From Gammaproteobacteria bacterium (lineage in GTDB: Bacteria; Pseudomonadota; Gammaproteobacteria; Steroidobacterales; Steroidobacteraceae), in the NCBI GenBank assembly GCA_021323735.1, contig JAJPKM010000041.1, positions 48,882 to 112,881 of the forward strand: DNA of 64,000 nucleotides, read 5' to 3'. Position numbers and translations under genes: made by a program. This document shows positions 8,151 through 17,574 of this stretch, piece after piece; positions within the stretch are counted from its first letter, which is position 1; each line of letters starts with the position of its first letter. Under the pieces are notes generated by a model. It made no database searches. It was not told the DNA's origin and worked only from the letters and a program-made list of their open reading frames with translations.

Positions 8151-11100
8151 GCGGATTTGCGCATTTCCAGCCGTAACTCGTCGCGCACCTGGGCGTGCAG
8201 CGTTTGGATCCGTGCGTAGATCTGGCGCGCCGCCGTAAAATCATGCGCGCGCGCCGCGTCCTCCAAATCACGGCACAATTTGGCCAGGCCATGCGCGCCG
8301 ACATTGCCGTTGTAGGAGCGCCAGGCGTGAGCCGCACGCGCCAGCTCGGCAGCGCTGCCGGAGTCCAGCGATTGCTCGATCGCGGAAATGAGCCCGTGCG
8401 AGTCCAACAGGTACAGCTCGCCGATATGCGTGAGCATGTCCTTCGGACCGCGCTTCGGCAAAGCTCGCAGCGCATCCAAGGTCGCGACGTCGAGTACCGG
8501 CTCATGAGGCGGCGTGAACGATACCGGCAGGCGCTGCTGACGGCTTCCAAGCCATCTGGAGAGTACGCTGTGCAAGGCTTCGCGCCTGAAGGGCTTCGCC
8601 AAATGATCGTCCATTCCGGCCGCGAGACAGGCGGCACGGCCCGCACTCGTCACGTCTGCGGTGAGGGCGATGATCGGGATACGAGTTCCCGGAGGCTCGC
8701 GGCTGCGCACCGCCGCGGCCGCCGTGAATCCATCCATCACGGGCATCTCGCAGTCCATCAAGATCGCATCGAATGACCGCGTTTCCAGAAACTCCAGGGC
8801 CTGCCGACCGTGGTGCGCCGTCTGTACTTCCAGACCCAGTGCGCTCAGCATACCGATCGCCACTTCGCGATTCAGAGGCTGATCCTCGACCACTAAAATA
8901 CGGCCCGTCAACGGCGGCAGGATACCGGCGGTCTTCTTCATAGCGATGCTGTGCTCAGCGGTGGTCGTTCTAGCGTCGCCGCACCCGCTCAGCACTCGAT
9001 ACAGCTCATCGAGCCGCAGGGGCTTGGTGAGTTCGATGTCGAACAGCGGGCCCAACGTGGCGTCCGAGCCAAGATTGACGAAACTCAGCAGGCGAACGGT
9101 ACGCAGAGCCTCCCCTTGGCGGTCGCGCACTTCCTTCCACAGGCTGGCCGCGCCGGCGATCGATTCATCATTGATGACCACTGCGTCATAGGTTGCGACG
9201 GCCGACGCGCTCGAGGCCTCTGCCAGGGATGCGATTTCCGTGGGATGGGCCGACCATGCCCTCAATGTCCGGCCGATCAGCATGCGGGCTGCCGCGTTGT
9301 CATGCACCACCAGCACCCGCAGGCCATTGAGGTTGCGCGGCAGAGCCGTCGGTTGCGCGGACGAATCCGCCCGCGGAACTGACAGTTCGAACGAGAATGT
9401 CGAGCCCTTGCCCGGCACGCTGTGCACTGCCAGCAGGCCGCCCATCAATTCGACCAGCTGCCTTGATATGGCGAGGCCGAGCCCGGTGCCGCCGAAACGG
9501 CGCGTCGTCGACGCATCTTCCTGCGCGAATTTATCGAATATTTTCGCCTGATTTTCCGGCGCGATGCCTATCCCGGTATCCGCCACCTCGATGCGCACCT
9601 TGAGATGATCTTCCTCTGAGCCCAACAATTCCAGGCGCACGATGACTTCGCCGTGCTCCGTGAATTTCAGCGCATTGCCGCCGAGATTGACCAGGACCTG
9701 CCGCAGCCGCACGGCGTCCAGCTTTACCCGCGGCAGCGCGACTGCCGGGGAATCACAGAGCAACTCGATACCCTTGGTCGCTGCGCGCGCCGCCAACATC
9801 TCGGCCGTCTGCTCGACCAGCTCGATCAGATCGCAATCGACCGGATCGAGCTGCAGTCTCCCGGCCTCGATCTTCGAGAAATCAAGCACGTCATCCACGA
9901 TGGCCAGCAGCGAATCCGCCGAGCGATGGATGGCTTCGGCAAACCGCCTCTGCGACTGATCGATCGGTGTATCGAGCAGCAAACTGGTCATGCCAAGAAC
10001 GCCATTCATGGGAGTCCGCAATTCATGGCTCATGCGGGCCACGAAATCGCTCTTGGCACGGCTCAAAACCTGCAGCTCTTGATTGCGCTCCTCGAGCTCA
10101 TGTGTCCTCAAACGCACCGTGTGCTCGAGTTCGCGACTGTAGCGCAGCTCGCGCTCGTGGCGCCGACGTTGGAAGCGCCACAGATAAGCGAGTATTGCCG
10201 CGGCGGCCATGACGTACAGTATTCGCGCAGCAAGGGTGTTCCATGGCGCCGGCGCCACATGCACAGGAATGCTCAATCCCTCGGGGCTCCAGATGCCGTC
10301 GGCATTCGCGGCACGGACCTTGAAAGTGTAGTCCCCGGCGGCGAGGTTTGTGTAGGTCGCGCGATGCGCGGCTCCTGCGTCGATCCAGGCGCTGTCGAAG
10401 CCCTCCAGCTGGTAGGAATACTGATTGTTCGCCGGCGAGGTGAAGTCGAGGGCGGCGAAATCCAAAGTCACGAGCTTGTCGTCGTAGGCCAATTGCAGGG
10501 GCCGTGCCGCACTCGGAAGCTCCTGGGCGGCAATCGGCCGGTTGAGCTTGGCGGCGGCGGTCAAAACCACGCGCGGCGCGGGGGGATCGGCCGCGATCGA
10601 ATCCGGCGAAAATGCGTTGAAGCCATTGTTGCCGCCGAAGAACAGCGTACCGTCCGCGCCGGCATAGTGCGCATTGAAATTGAACTCTTCGTCCTGCAGC
10701 CCATGCACCTGATGAAACATTTTGATCGCATGCGCCCGCAAGTCGAAACGCGCGAGACCGTCGTTGGTGCTCAGCCACAAACGACCCTCGCGATCCGACT
10801 CGATGCCATACACCACCTGGCTGGACATGCCGCCGAGGTGCGCCTGGGTCTCGAAGTGAATCGCATCCGGTTGCGCGGAAGTGCCCACCACGCGCTCCAG
10901 ACCGCCCCCGGCTGAGCCGACCCACAATTGGCCGTGTGGATCGATGTGCAGCGCATAGACCATATTGTCGCCGAGGCTGTTCGGATCACGATCGTCGCGT
11001 CGGTAGACATGAAAGCGGCCGGTCTGGCGGTCAAGGAGATTGAGCCCTCCTCCCGCCGTACCGATCCAGAGATTGCCCAAGCCATCCTCGGCGATTGCAC

Positions 11101-12667
11101 TCGCCTTCGGGCTGCTCAACGAGTTGGCATTTGCGAGGCCGAAGGGATATCGGGTTACCCTGCCGGTCGCAGAATCCATGCTGGCCAGGCCACCTCGGTA
11201 AGTCCCGACCCATAGTGTTCCGGCCCGATCTTCATAGAGCGTCATGACACCATTGGCGGGCAGCGTACTTGTATCTTCTGGAACGGACCGGAACACCCGG
11301 ACTTTTCCGCTGGCGATGTCGAGCTCATCCAGGCCTCCCGACATGGTACCTATCCACAAGACTCCTCGATGGTCGTAGAGCAGCGCCATGATGTGATCAT
11401 CGGACAGCTGCGGGCCCAAGGCGCCGGATTTATCGGTGCCATAACGGCGTTCGCTGCCGGTACGAGTATCGATCTCGATCAAACCGCTGCCTATCGTGCC
11501 CACCCAGACCTTTCCGGCGCCATCGTCCGCGAACGAGACCACTTGCACGCCGCGAAGCGCATCGCTGAAGTAATGACCCAGCAGCCAACTGCGTGGATTC
11601 CAGTGGCTCGCGCCACCGTGGGTGCCCACCCACAGAACCCCGCCGCGGTCCTGGTACAGAGACGCTACATTGCTGTCGCGCAGACTTTGCGGATTGTCTT
11701 GGTCGTGTCCATAGCGCACGAAGGACTCGGAGTTGCGGTCGAACAGATTCAACCCGTCCGCCGTCGCGACCCACAGGCGTTGCGCGTCGTCCTCGATTAC
11801 CGCCCAGACGTGGTCATGGCTCAGCGAATGCGCTTTCATCGGATCATGGCGAAAGATCGTGGTTCGATTGACGGCCGGCTCGATCCTGGCAAGGCCGCCG
11901 CTGACGGTTCCCACCCACAGCGCGCCGGTATGGTCCTCGCGGATGGCGCGGACGCGCAGATCGCCAATGTGCGCCGCGCTCAACCCTTCGCCGTAGTTGA
12001 TGAACCCGTTGCTAGCCGCGTCGAATCGACTCAGCCCGCCGTCGCTGCCCACCCATATCCGGCCCTCGTGATCGGCGTACAGCGCGCCGATGGCGTCGCT
12101 CGGCAATGAGTGCGCATCGGTACCTTGGTGGCGGTAGTGACGGGCATGCCCGGTATTCGGGTCGAGCACGTCGAGGCCCTGATCCTTGGTGCCTGCCCAA
12201 ATCTGGCCTTGCGCATCGATGAGCAGCGCCCGCACGCCGTCGCTGGCCAGCGATTGAGGCACTGCCGGGTCGTGCCTGAATTGCTGGAATTGCTCTGTCC
12301 TACGCTCCCAGCGCACCACCCCGCCGCCGTCGGTCGCCAGCCAAAGATCGCCGTGTGCGTCTTCGGCAATGGACCAAAAATAGTCGCTGGCAAGCCCGTG
12401 CTCGTTGCCGCGCTCGCGGCGAAACTGTCGTATGGTGTTCCCGTCGTAACGATTCAGTCCCGCTTCGGTCGCAAACCAGAGATAGCCTTGGGAATCCTGC
12501 AAGATGCCGTTGGCGACACTGAAAGAGAGTCCGTCGCGCACGGTGACGTGCTCGAAGTACATCGGCCGGGCCGCTGGAATCGGTGCGGCGGCAATGGCAA
12601 CCGTACCTTGCAAAGCCGCTGCCCCGCAGGCTGCCCATGCCGTCAGAATGCGCCCGCGACTTCGCAT
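8147..12667 (-). CDS. Beta-propeller hybrid histidine kinase (Reg_prop-YYY-HisKA-HATPase-REC-REC-Hpt)
   Basis: 1506-aa inner-membrane sensor kinase. A signal sequence (about 1-27) is followed by many Reg_prop propeller repeats (LWVGT-type strands, about 35-690), a Y_Y_Y domain (about 715-790) and one transmembrane helix near 805-825. The cytoplasmic part has HisKA with [11 protein letters not shown] (His881), an HATPase with NALKF and DTGIGIAPE, an atypical receiver, a full receiver ([11 protein letters not shown], Asp1305) and a C-terminal Hpt domain (His1447). In the first receiver the acidic pair reads HD and Asn replaces the acceptor Asp, so it is probably a pseudo-receiver. The sensor resembles the HTCS regulators of Bacteroidota sugar loci but has no AraC domain. 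The Hpt and coupled REC-GGDEF-EAL gene suggest output through c-di-GMP. It starts 12 bases after the subtilase stop. Confidence 0.94.
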   Translation of the reverse strand: MRSRGRILTAWAACGAAALQGTVAIAAAPIPAARPMYFEHVTVRDGLSFSVANGILQDSQGYLWFATEAGLNRYDGNTIRQFRRERGNEHGLASDYFWSIAEDAHGDLWLATDGGGVVRWERRTEQFQQFRHDPAVPQSLASDGVRALLIDAQGQIWAGTKDQGLDVLDPNTGHARHYRHQGTDAHSLPSDAIGALYADHEGRIWVGSDGGLSRFDAASNGFINYGEGLSAAHIGDLRVRAIREDHTGALWVGTVSGGLARIEPAVNRTTIFRHDPMKAHSLSHDHVWAVIEDDAQRLWVATADGLNLFDRNSESFVRYGHDQDNPQSLRDSNVASLYQDRGGVLWVGTHGGASHWNPRSWLLGHYFSDALRGVQVVSFADDGAGKVWVGTIGSGLIEIDTRTGSERRYGTDKSGALGPQLSDDHIMALLYDHRGVLWIGTMSGGLDELDIASGKVRVFRSVPEDTSTLPANGVMTLYEDRAGTLWVGTYRGGLASMDSATGRVTRYPFGLANANSLSSPKASAIAEDGLGNLWIGTAGGGLNLLDRQTGRFHVYRRDDRDPNSLGDNMVYALHIDPHGQLWVGSAGGGLERVVGTSAQPDAIHFETQAHLGGMSSQVVYGIESDREGRLWLSTNDGLARFDLRAHAIKMFHQVHGLQDEEFNFNAHYAGADGTLFFGGNNGFNAFSPDSIAADPPAPRVVLTAAAKLNRPIAAQELPSAARPLQLAYDDKLVTLDFAALDFTSPANNQYSYQLEGFDSAWIDAGAAHRATYTNLAAGDYTFKVRAANADGIWSPEGLSIPVHVAPAPWNTLAARILYVMAAAAILAYLWRFQRRRHERELRYSRELEHTVRLRTHELEERNQELQVLSRAKSDFVARMSHELRTPMNGVLGMTSLLLDTPIDQSQRRFAEAIHRSADSLLAIVDDVLDFSKIEAGRLQLDPVDCDLIELVEQTAEMLAARAATKGIELLCDSPAVALPRVKLDAVRLRQVLVNLGGNALKFTEHGEVIVRLELLGSEEDHLKVRIEVADTGIGIAPENQAKIFDKFAQEDASTTRRFGGTGLGLAISRQLVELMGGLLAVHSVPGKGSTFSFELSVPRADSSAQPTALPRNLNGLRVLVVHDNAAARMLIGRTLRAWSAHPTEIASLAEASSASAVATYDAVVINDESIAGAASLWKEVRDRQGEALRTVRLLSFVNLGSDATLGPLFDIELTKPLRLDELYRVLSGCGDARTTTAEHSIAMKKTAGILPPLTGRILVVEDQPLNREVAIGMLSALGLEVQTAHHGRQALEFLETRSFDAILMDCEMPVMDGFTAAAAVRSREPPGTRIPIIALTADVTSAGRAACLAAGMDDHLAKPFRREALHSVLSRWLGSRQQRLPVSFTPPHEPVLDVATLDALRALPKRGPKDMLTHIGELYLLDSHGLISAIEQSLDSGSAAELARAAHAWRSYNGNVGAHGLAKLCRDLEDAARAHDFTAARQIYARIQTLHAQVRDELRLEMRKSA

Positions 12668-12679
12668 CCGGATGCCTAC

Positions 12680-14512
12680 CTATTCTTGCAGCGGCACATC
12701 GACGCCCGAATATCCGTCGGCCCAGACGTAGTTGTCGGCCCACACGTAGTTATCGGCCCAGACGTAGCTATCGGCCCAGACGTAATTATCGGCCCAGACG
12801 TAATTATCACTCCAGACATAGCCGCTACTCGAGGTGTAGGTGCCGTTCCACAACAGGCCATCGCCGAGCAGCGGCACGCCTTTCAACAGGGTGCCGACCA
12901 ACGGCAGATTCGACACCAAGCCGCCGATGCCGCCCAACAATGATTGCAGCGGCGATGTATTCGCGCCGGACACTTGCATGATGTAGAAATTGCCGTTGGA
13001 ATCTTCGTTGGCGCGGCCGCCGTAGTGCTGCAGGCCTGCGAGATCGAGGCGCACATTGAGACCCTGATTCGCACAGCCTGATGCGTTGCTATAGGCCGCA
13101 TCGTGGGCGTCAACCAGCCCCGCTCCTTGCTGGAATACGGTGTAAGCCAGCTTACCCGCGGCGTTGACTGCCGGATGCGCGCCGGACATGAGCCGGCACT
13201 TCACTTGATCGGGAGTCAGCCATGGGTTTACCTGCAGCATCAGCGCCACGACACCGGTGACGACCGCGGACGCCTGTGACGTGCCCGACATGGTCATGTC
13301 GCTATAGGGTTCTGTAACCCAAGCCGGATACTCGGCCGCCAAAGTACCGTTGTCGGGTGCATAGGCCATGATATGCCCCCCCATACCCACCACCTCGGGT
13401 TTCACGAATCCTTCGAATGTCGGACCGGCAGAGGAGAACGACGCCAATCGGTACTGAGTCGGCTGCAACGGATAATGGTTGTCCGTCACGGCACCGACGG
13501 TAATGACATAGGGAACATTGCCCGGCGCATTGATCGACAAGGGATCCGGACCACGGTTGCCCGCGGCCGTGACGACCACGATTCCCGATGCCCACGCCGC
13601 CATGACAGCCTGATTGAGCGGATCCTGCCAGTAGGGGCCGGACGGCGGCGCACCCAGAGACAGGTTGAGCACGCGAATGCCGTAGCGTTGGCGCTGGTTG
13701 ATCACCCATTGAACGCCGCTGATGATATCGGAGTAGAGGCCTTGGCCGTTGCCATCCAAAGCGCGCACCGACACCAAGTTGACGCCCGGCGCAACGCCCT
13801 GAAATTTTCCCGTGGTTGCCACGCCGCTACTGGCGATGATCGATGAGACATGTGTGCCGTGGCCGAAAGGATCGTCGATATCCCGGCTATACGACTCCAA
13901 CTTGGACGGCAAGTAGTACAGCGGATTCTGGCGCGCCAAAATGACATCGTACTGCGCCAACACCCGGCTGTTGGTATAGCCCGGCGCACTTTGCAGCGGT
14001 CCCTCGCGGTTCCACAGACCGGAATCGAGGACCGCCACGGTCACGCCGCGACCGGTCATGCCGCCGACGTGCAAATTGGCGGCGTCCACTTCGCTCGGAT
14101 AATACGTCTCGGGCAACGTTCCCAGCGAGCTGGCCACCACCTGCGCATCGTTATAGATGTGCAGCGGCGACACGGCCTGGGCACGCAGCGCGGCCATCTC
14201 ATGTTCATCGAGCGAGGCTGCAACAGCGTGGATGACACTCAAATCGGCGGTCACCAGGCCGCCCGCGCGCCGGACGGCGTCGCGCGCCGACTCGGCGCTC
14301 TGCGATTGGACGATGTAGCGATGCCGCTGATAATTCAGCGCAATGCCTGAATGTGCGGGCAGCGCCGCCCAACGCGCCGTCGCAACCGCCGCTTGCGGTG
14401 CGGGAGCACGCATCGTGGTGGCGGCGTTACGGTAAGTCGACGCCGTCAGAGTCAGGACAGTGAGCACGCCTGCTGAGAGTAACCAGCGCGGGGGACGGTA
14501 CGATGGCGACAT
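12680..14512 (-). CDS. Secreted S8 subtilisin-like serine protease with C-terminal repeats
   Basis: 610-aa subtilase. It has an N-terminal signal or anchor segment (WLLSAGVLTVLTLTA) and an I9-like propeptide region (about 50-115). The catalytic domain has Asp163 (AVLDSGL), His218 (GHGTHV), an oxyanion Asn (TAAGNRG) and Ser412 (SGTSQAS), all intact. A linker with a Gly/Leu-rich hydrophobic stretch (about 525-560) leads to six YVWADN-like hexapeptides at the extreme C-terminus. Similar short Trp/Asp repeats occur at the ends of other bacterial subtilases; their role is not known to me. The gene is followed after 12 bases by the propeller kinase, then by the GGDEF-EAL gene. The protease may therefore be co-expressed with the sensor and may generate or process its signal (inference). 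Confidence 0.93.
   Translation of the reverse strand: MSPSYRPPRWLLSAGVLTVLTLTASTYRNAATTMRAPAPQAAVATARWAALPAHSGIALNYQRHRYIVQSQSAESARDAVRRAGGLVTADLSVIHAVAASLDEHEMAALRAQAVSPLHIYNDAQVVASSLGTLPETYYPSEVDAANLHVGGMTGRGVTVAVLDSGLWNREGPLQSAPGYTNSRVLAQYDVILARQNPLYYLPSKLESYSRDIDDPFGHGTHVSSIIASSGVATTGKFQGVAPGVNLVSVRALDGNGQGLYSDIISGVQWVINQRQRYGIRVLNLSLGAPPSGPYWQDPLNQAVMAAWASGIVVVTAAGNRGPDPLSINAPGNVPYVITVGAVTDNHYPLQPTQYRLASFSSAGPTFEGFVKPEVVGMGGHIMAYAPDNGTLAAEYPAWVTEPYSDMTMSGTSQASAVVTGVVALMLQVNPWLTPDQVKCRLMSGAHPAVNAAGKLAYTVFQQGAGLVDAHDAAYSNASGCANQGLNVRLDLAGLQHYGGRANEDSNGNFYIMQVSGANTSPLQSLLGGIGGLVSNLPLVGTLLKGVPLLGDGLLWNGTYTSSSGYVWSDNYVWADNYVWADSYVWADNYVWADNYVWADGYSGVDVPLQE
12717..12824 (-). repeat. Six tandem 18-bp units encoding YVWADN-type hexapeptides
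   Basis: Consecutive 18-base units at 12717, 12735, 12753, 12771, 12789 and 12807. Four or five are nearly identical and the last is diverged. On the minus strand they encode YVWSDN, YVWADN, YVWADS, YVWADN, YVWADN and YVWADG, in frame at the end of the subtilase. The high DNA identity suggests recent expansion or conversion of the units, so copy number may vary between strains. Confidence 0.95.
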
Positions 14513-14744
14513 GTTGTGTATTCCCGACTGCTAAAGCAGCATTTTTGATACACGACATTTTCACCATTCAGAGCGTCTAAAAATAGCGACACTGGTCATA
14601 ACACCTGTGACGCACGTCTCAGAAAACAAGCCCGCGCCGTATATGTAAACACCGATCAAGTACCGCCGCAGCCCCTCGTGCTATGGCCGCGCGGTGCAGG
14701 ACATAATGACGATGCGATCACGCAACAGAATACTCAGGCAGCAC

Positions 14745-15212
14745 CTACGGCTTTAGTAGCTTAGTAGTCACGATCACCGTGAGCAACGCGGTGATGAGGG
14801 ATATGAGCACGGTGATGCTCATACCGAGCACCCCGTCCCTATGTTCTCGGTACCACAGATCCATGCGGCCGCGCCGGGTGTGCAGGCGGATAGCGCGATC
14901 TGCTCCGGCAAAGGTGACCGCCGCGTAGAACATCCCGTCGCTGCGTCGCGCGTAGGTGATCAAGCGCCGATATTGCAAGTAGCGGAGCGGCAACTCGAGC
15001 TTCGCGGTGATCAGCTTGCCGCGAACCTCCTCCGGAAACGCCGATGTATCCAAGCTTTGAAGTTTGCCATCCCTGTGCCAGGCCTCACCCTCGCGCAAGG
15101 GATGCATCGCCAGCCACAGCAGCTGTTCGCCGGAGACCTGCACATCCTCGTCGATGTTCTCACGGTAGTAGTACAAGCCATGCAAGATGCGATCTTCGTC
15201 GTCTCGGCTCAT
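14745..15212 (-). CDS. Small protein of unknown function with C-terminal membrane anchor
   Basis: 155-aa protein I do not recognise. The N-terminal 125 residues are soluble and charged, beginning with DDEDRILHGLYYYREN. The C-terminus holds a hydrophobic segment (MSITVLISLITALLTVIV) followed by KLLKP, which would give a tail-anchored topology with a cytoplasmic body. There is no signal peptide. It lies alone, 232 bases upstream of the subtilase on the same strand. No strong ribosome-binding site precedes the chosen ATG, so the start is tentative. The intergenic stretch towards the subtilase holds no gene that I can support. Confidence 0.6.
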   Translation of the reverse strand: MSRDDEDRILHGLYYYRENIDEDVQVSGEQLLWLAMHPLREGEAWHRDGKLQSLDTSAFPEEVRGKLITAKLELPLRYLQYRRLITYARRSDGMFYAAVTFAGADRAIRLHTRRGRMDLWYREHRDGVLGMSITVLISLITALLTVIVTTKLLKP

Positions 15213-15378
15213 AGGATGTGGTGTCGCACCATCGAAAGTGGCAACATGCGGGTGATGGGGAGGGGCGATAACATCGTATCGATATTACAACGGCGGCGCC
15301 GGCACACCCAGCAGGATGGTACTCGGCCGGCTCGCGGGTCGCGACCCTAGGTCTTTGAATAAACAGGAGGATGACACT

Positions 15379-15921
15379 ATGTGGCGTTCAATGATTCTCG
15401 GTCTGGGCTGTTTCGCCCTCGCATCCCCGCTATACGCGGCCCTCAAGCCCGGCGCTCAAGCGCCCGACTTCACCACTCAGGCCACGCTCGGGGGGAAGCC
15501 ATTTACGTTCTCCCTGGCGGATGCGCTCAAGAACGGACCGGTGGTGCTGTACTTCTATCCGGCCGCGTTTACCAAGGGGTGCACCGTCGAGGCACATGAA
15601 TTTGCCGAAGCCACCGACAAGTTCAAGGCGATGGGCGTCACGGTGATCGGCGTGTCGCACGACAATATCGACGTGCTCAACAAGTTCTCGGTGAGCGAGT
15701 GCCGCAGTAAATTCGCAGTGGCCTCCGATGCGGATGCAAAAATCACCAAGGCCTATGACGCCAACCTGTTCTTCACCTCGTACTCCAATCGCACGTCATA
15801 CGTGATCGCCCCCAATGGCGCGATCATCTATGAGTACACGGCGCTGAACCCGGACAAGCACGTCGAAAACACCATGGCGGCCATTACCGGCTGGCAGGCC
15901 GAGCATAGAAAAGGCAGTTGA
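15379..15921 (+). CDS. Periplasmic BCP/PrxQ-type peroxiredoxin
   Basis: 180-aa AhpC/TSA-fold thiol peroxidase that reduces hydroperoxides. The start is an ATG with AGGAGG eight bases upstream. A signal peptide ending in PLYA is followed by the mature protein from ALKPGAQAPDF. The peroxidatic cysteine is in the segment FTKGCTVEAHEF (Cys68). The resolving cysteine at +5 found in many PrxQ proteins is absent (His there), but Cys108 lies 40 residues on, as in the subgroup whose resolving cysteine sits in a later helix. It is monocistronic in appearance, with about 155 bases before lemA. Export to the periplasm is supported by the signal peptide; the electron donor is unknown. Confidence 0.9.
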   Translation: MWRSMILGLGCFALASPLYAALKPGAQAPDFTTQATLGGKPFTFSLADALKNGPVVLYFYPAAFTKGCTVEAHEFAEATDKFKAMGVTVIGVSHDNIDVLNKFSVSECRSKFAVASDADAKITKAYDANLFFTSYSNRTSYVIAPNGAIIYEYTALNPDKHVENTMAAITGWQAEHRKGS

Positions 15922-16076
15922 GAATCTGCCCGAGTTGCGCGTCGCGTTGGCCCCGCAAGGCAGCAGATGCAGGGCCCGCGGCGCTCAAACACGAGACGAG
16001 TCTCACAGTCCCGAGGTGCTGCGCTATGTCTTGTCATGCCGCACGGCTAAAATCCGCCTAATCTAGGGAGAGAATC

Positions 16077-16652
16077 ATGGTCACCCTCGTCGTCCTGGCC
16101 TTTCTGGTCCTCGCCCTGCTGGCCTATCTGGTCGGCATTTACAACGGGCTGGTGCGCGTCGGCGCTTCCGTCAAACTGGCTTGGTCGAACATCGACGTGC
16201 TGCTCGTGCAGCGTCACGATGAATTGCCCAAGCTGGTGGAGGTATGCCGTCAATACATGGAGTACGAACGCGATACTCTGGAGCGTGTCGCCAAGGCGCG
16301 CAGCGCCGTCGATGCGGCGCGCAGTTCGGGCAATGTGAATTCGGTGGGTGCCGCGGAACAGGAATTGCGGGCAGGCCTTGGCGGCCTCTACGCCGTGGCC
16401 GAGCGCTACCCTGACCTCAAGGCGAATGAGGCGTTTCGGCAACTGCAGGCACGAATCAGTGGGCTGGAGACGGCCATTGCCGATCGGCGCGAGATCTACA
16501 ACGATTCGGTGAATGCCAACAACGTCCGGCTGCAGACCTTTCCAGACACGCTGGTGGCTAGCTTCGGGGATTTTCATCCCGGCAAGCTGCTGCAATTCTC
16601 GAGCGCGGAAAAAACCGACGTGGACGTCAAGGGCCTGTTCGCAGCCCGTTGA
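16077..16652 (+). CDS. LemA family protein
   Basis: 191-aa LemA protein. An N-terminal transmembrane helix (VVLAFLVLALLAYLVGIYNGLV) is followed by a helical coiled-coil body with the family motifs VKLAWSNIDVLLVQRHDELPKL and RREIYNDSVNANN. LemA proteins are membrane-anchored, with most of the protein on one side of the membrane; their biochemical role is not settled. A GAGAG stretch lies seven bases before the ATG. The GIDE-like gene starts 19 bases downstream and the SulP transporter follows directly, so the three genes probably form one transcript. Confidence 0.93.
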   Translation: MVTLVVLAFLVLALLAYLVGIYNGLVRVGASVKLAWSNIDVLLVQRHDELPKLVEVCRQYMEYERDTLERVAKARSAVDAARSSGNVNSVGAAEQELRAGLGGLYAVAERYPDLKANEAFRQLQARISGLETAIADRREIYNDSVNANNVRLQTFPDTLVASFGDFHPGKLLQFSSAEKTDVDVKGLFAAR

Positions 16653-16671
16653 GCTTAGGATCGCGGACGGC

Positions 16672-17574
16672 ATGGGAAATTCAACGATACAGCATTACTG
16701 GCTCGCCGCCGGGGTGCTGGCCGCGGTCGCCTGCTGGGCGCTGTATAAATTCGTGGCCAGCATCCGCCGCGATCGGTATCTCGAAGATACTCCTCTGGTC
16801 AGGATTCGCTCGGCAGCGCAAGGCTACGTCAAGGTCTTCGGCCGCGCCAAGCCGGCTCCGGGCAATGCCACGGTCGCACCCTTGAGTTCTCGGCCGTGCG
16901 TCTGGTGGAGCTACAGCGTCGAAGAGAGACATCGCAACGCCAGGGGCGAGACGAGCTGGCGCGCGATCGACAGCGCCAGCAGCATCGCTCCATTCGTACT
17001 GGCGGACGCGGACGGTGAGTGCTTGGTGGGACCCGTCAATGCTGAAATCACGCCGACCAAGCACGATGTCTGGTACGGCGACTTGCCCTCGCCTTCCGTG
17101 CTCCCGAGCGAATCCCGCGGATTCATGGACAGTGATTCCTATCGATACACCGAGCGCATGCTGTGCATCGGCGATCAACTGTCCGTGGCCGGCGAACTGC
17201 GCTCCAGCTCGGATATCCAGACGGGGGATGGCGCGACTGCCGCGCTGTTGCGCGCATGGAAATCGGATCAGGCCGCGCTGCTCGATCGCTTCGATCAGAA
17301 TCACGACGGCAAAATCGATGCAGCGGAGTGGGAGACGGCGCGCCGCGAAGCCGCGGCCGAATCTCGATCGCACTTGCTGCAATCGTCCATCGTCCGCACC
17401 AGCTGTATAGGCGAAACCACGCATGGCGAACCTTTCCTGATCGCTCCGATGGACTCACGGCATTTGGTAAGGCGTGAGAAATTGTTCGCCGCCATGTTTT
17501 TCGCTATCGGCATCCTCAGCGCCGGATTCAGTGCCTGGGCAGCCGAGCAGGCGCGCGCGCTGACGACGTTCTAA
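16672..17574 (+). CDS. GIDE-like membrane protein with an EF-hand loop
   Basis: 300-aa protein related to the GIDE family (PF12483), which often accompanies LemA in bacteria. It has one transmembrane helix at each end (about 8-25 and 273-292) and a central domain containing PCVWWSYSVEERH, YRYTERMLCIGDQLSVAGEL and a late GEPFLIAP strand. Inserted at residues 208-219 is DQNHDGKIDAAE, which matches a canonical EF-hand calcium loop at positions 1, 3, 5, 9 and 12. The ATG at 16672 was chosen because it directly precedes the first helix and avoids overlap with lemA; its ribosome site is weak. Eukaryotic GIDE (MUL1) is a RING ubiquitin ligase, but no RING is present here. A role in membrane-protein quality control with LemA is inference. 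Confidence 0.8.
   Translation: MGNSTIQHYWLAAGVLAAVACWALYKFVASIRRDRYLEDTPLVRIRSAAQGYVKVFGRAKPAPGNATVAPLSSRPCVWWSYSVEERHRNARGETSWRAIDSASSIAPFVLADADGECLVGPVNAEITPTKHDVWYGDLPSPSVLPSESRGFMDSDSYRYTERMLCIGDQLSVAGELRSSSDIQTGDGATAALLRAWKSDQAALLDRFDQNHDGKIDAAEWETARREAAAESRSHLLQSSIVRTSCIGETTHGEPFLIAPMDSRHLVRREKLFAAMFFAIGILSAGFSAWAAEQARALTTF

Noticed and set aside
12717..12824. Short regular repeats that could suggest a CRISPR array
   Set aside because: Units are 18 bp, contiguous without spacers and in frame within a protein.
12583..12981. Plus-strand frame with an Arg/Pro/Tyr-rich repeat
   Set aside because: It is the antisense reading of the subtilase C-terminal repeats; the minus-strand frame has all protease motifs.
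14513..14744. Short CTGCT/AGCAG stem with a T-run near 14528-14550
   Set aside because: The stem is only five base pairs and its T-run points away from any gene that ends there.
15379..15921. Missing resolving cysteine at +5 in the peroxiredoxin considered as loss of function
   Set aside because: A second cysteine 40 residues downstream fits the PrxQ subgroup with the resolving cysteine in a later helix.
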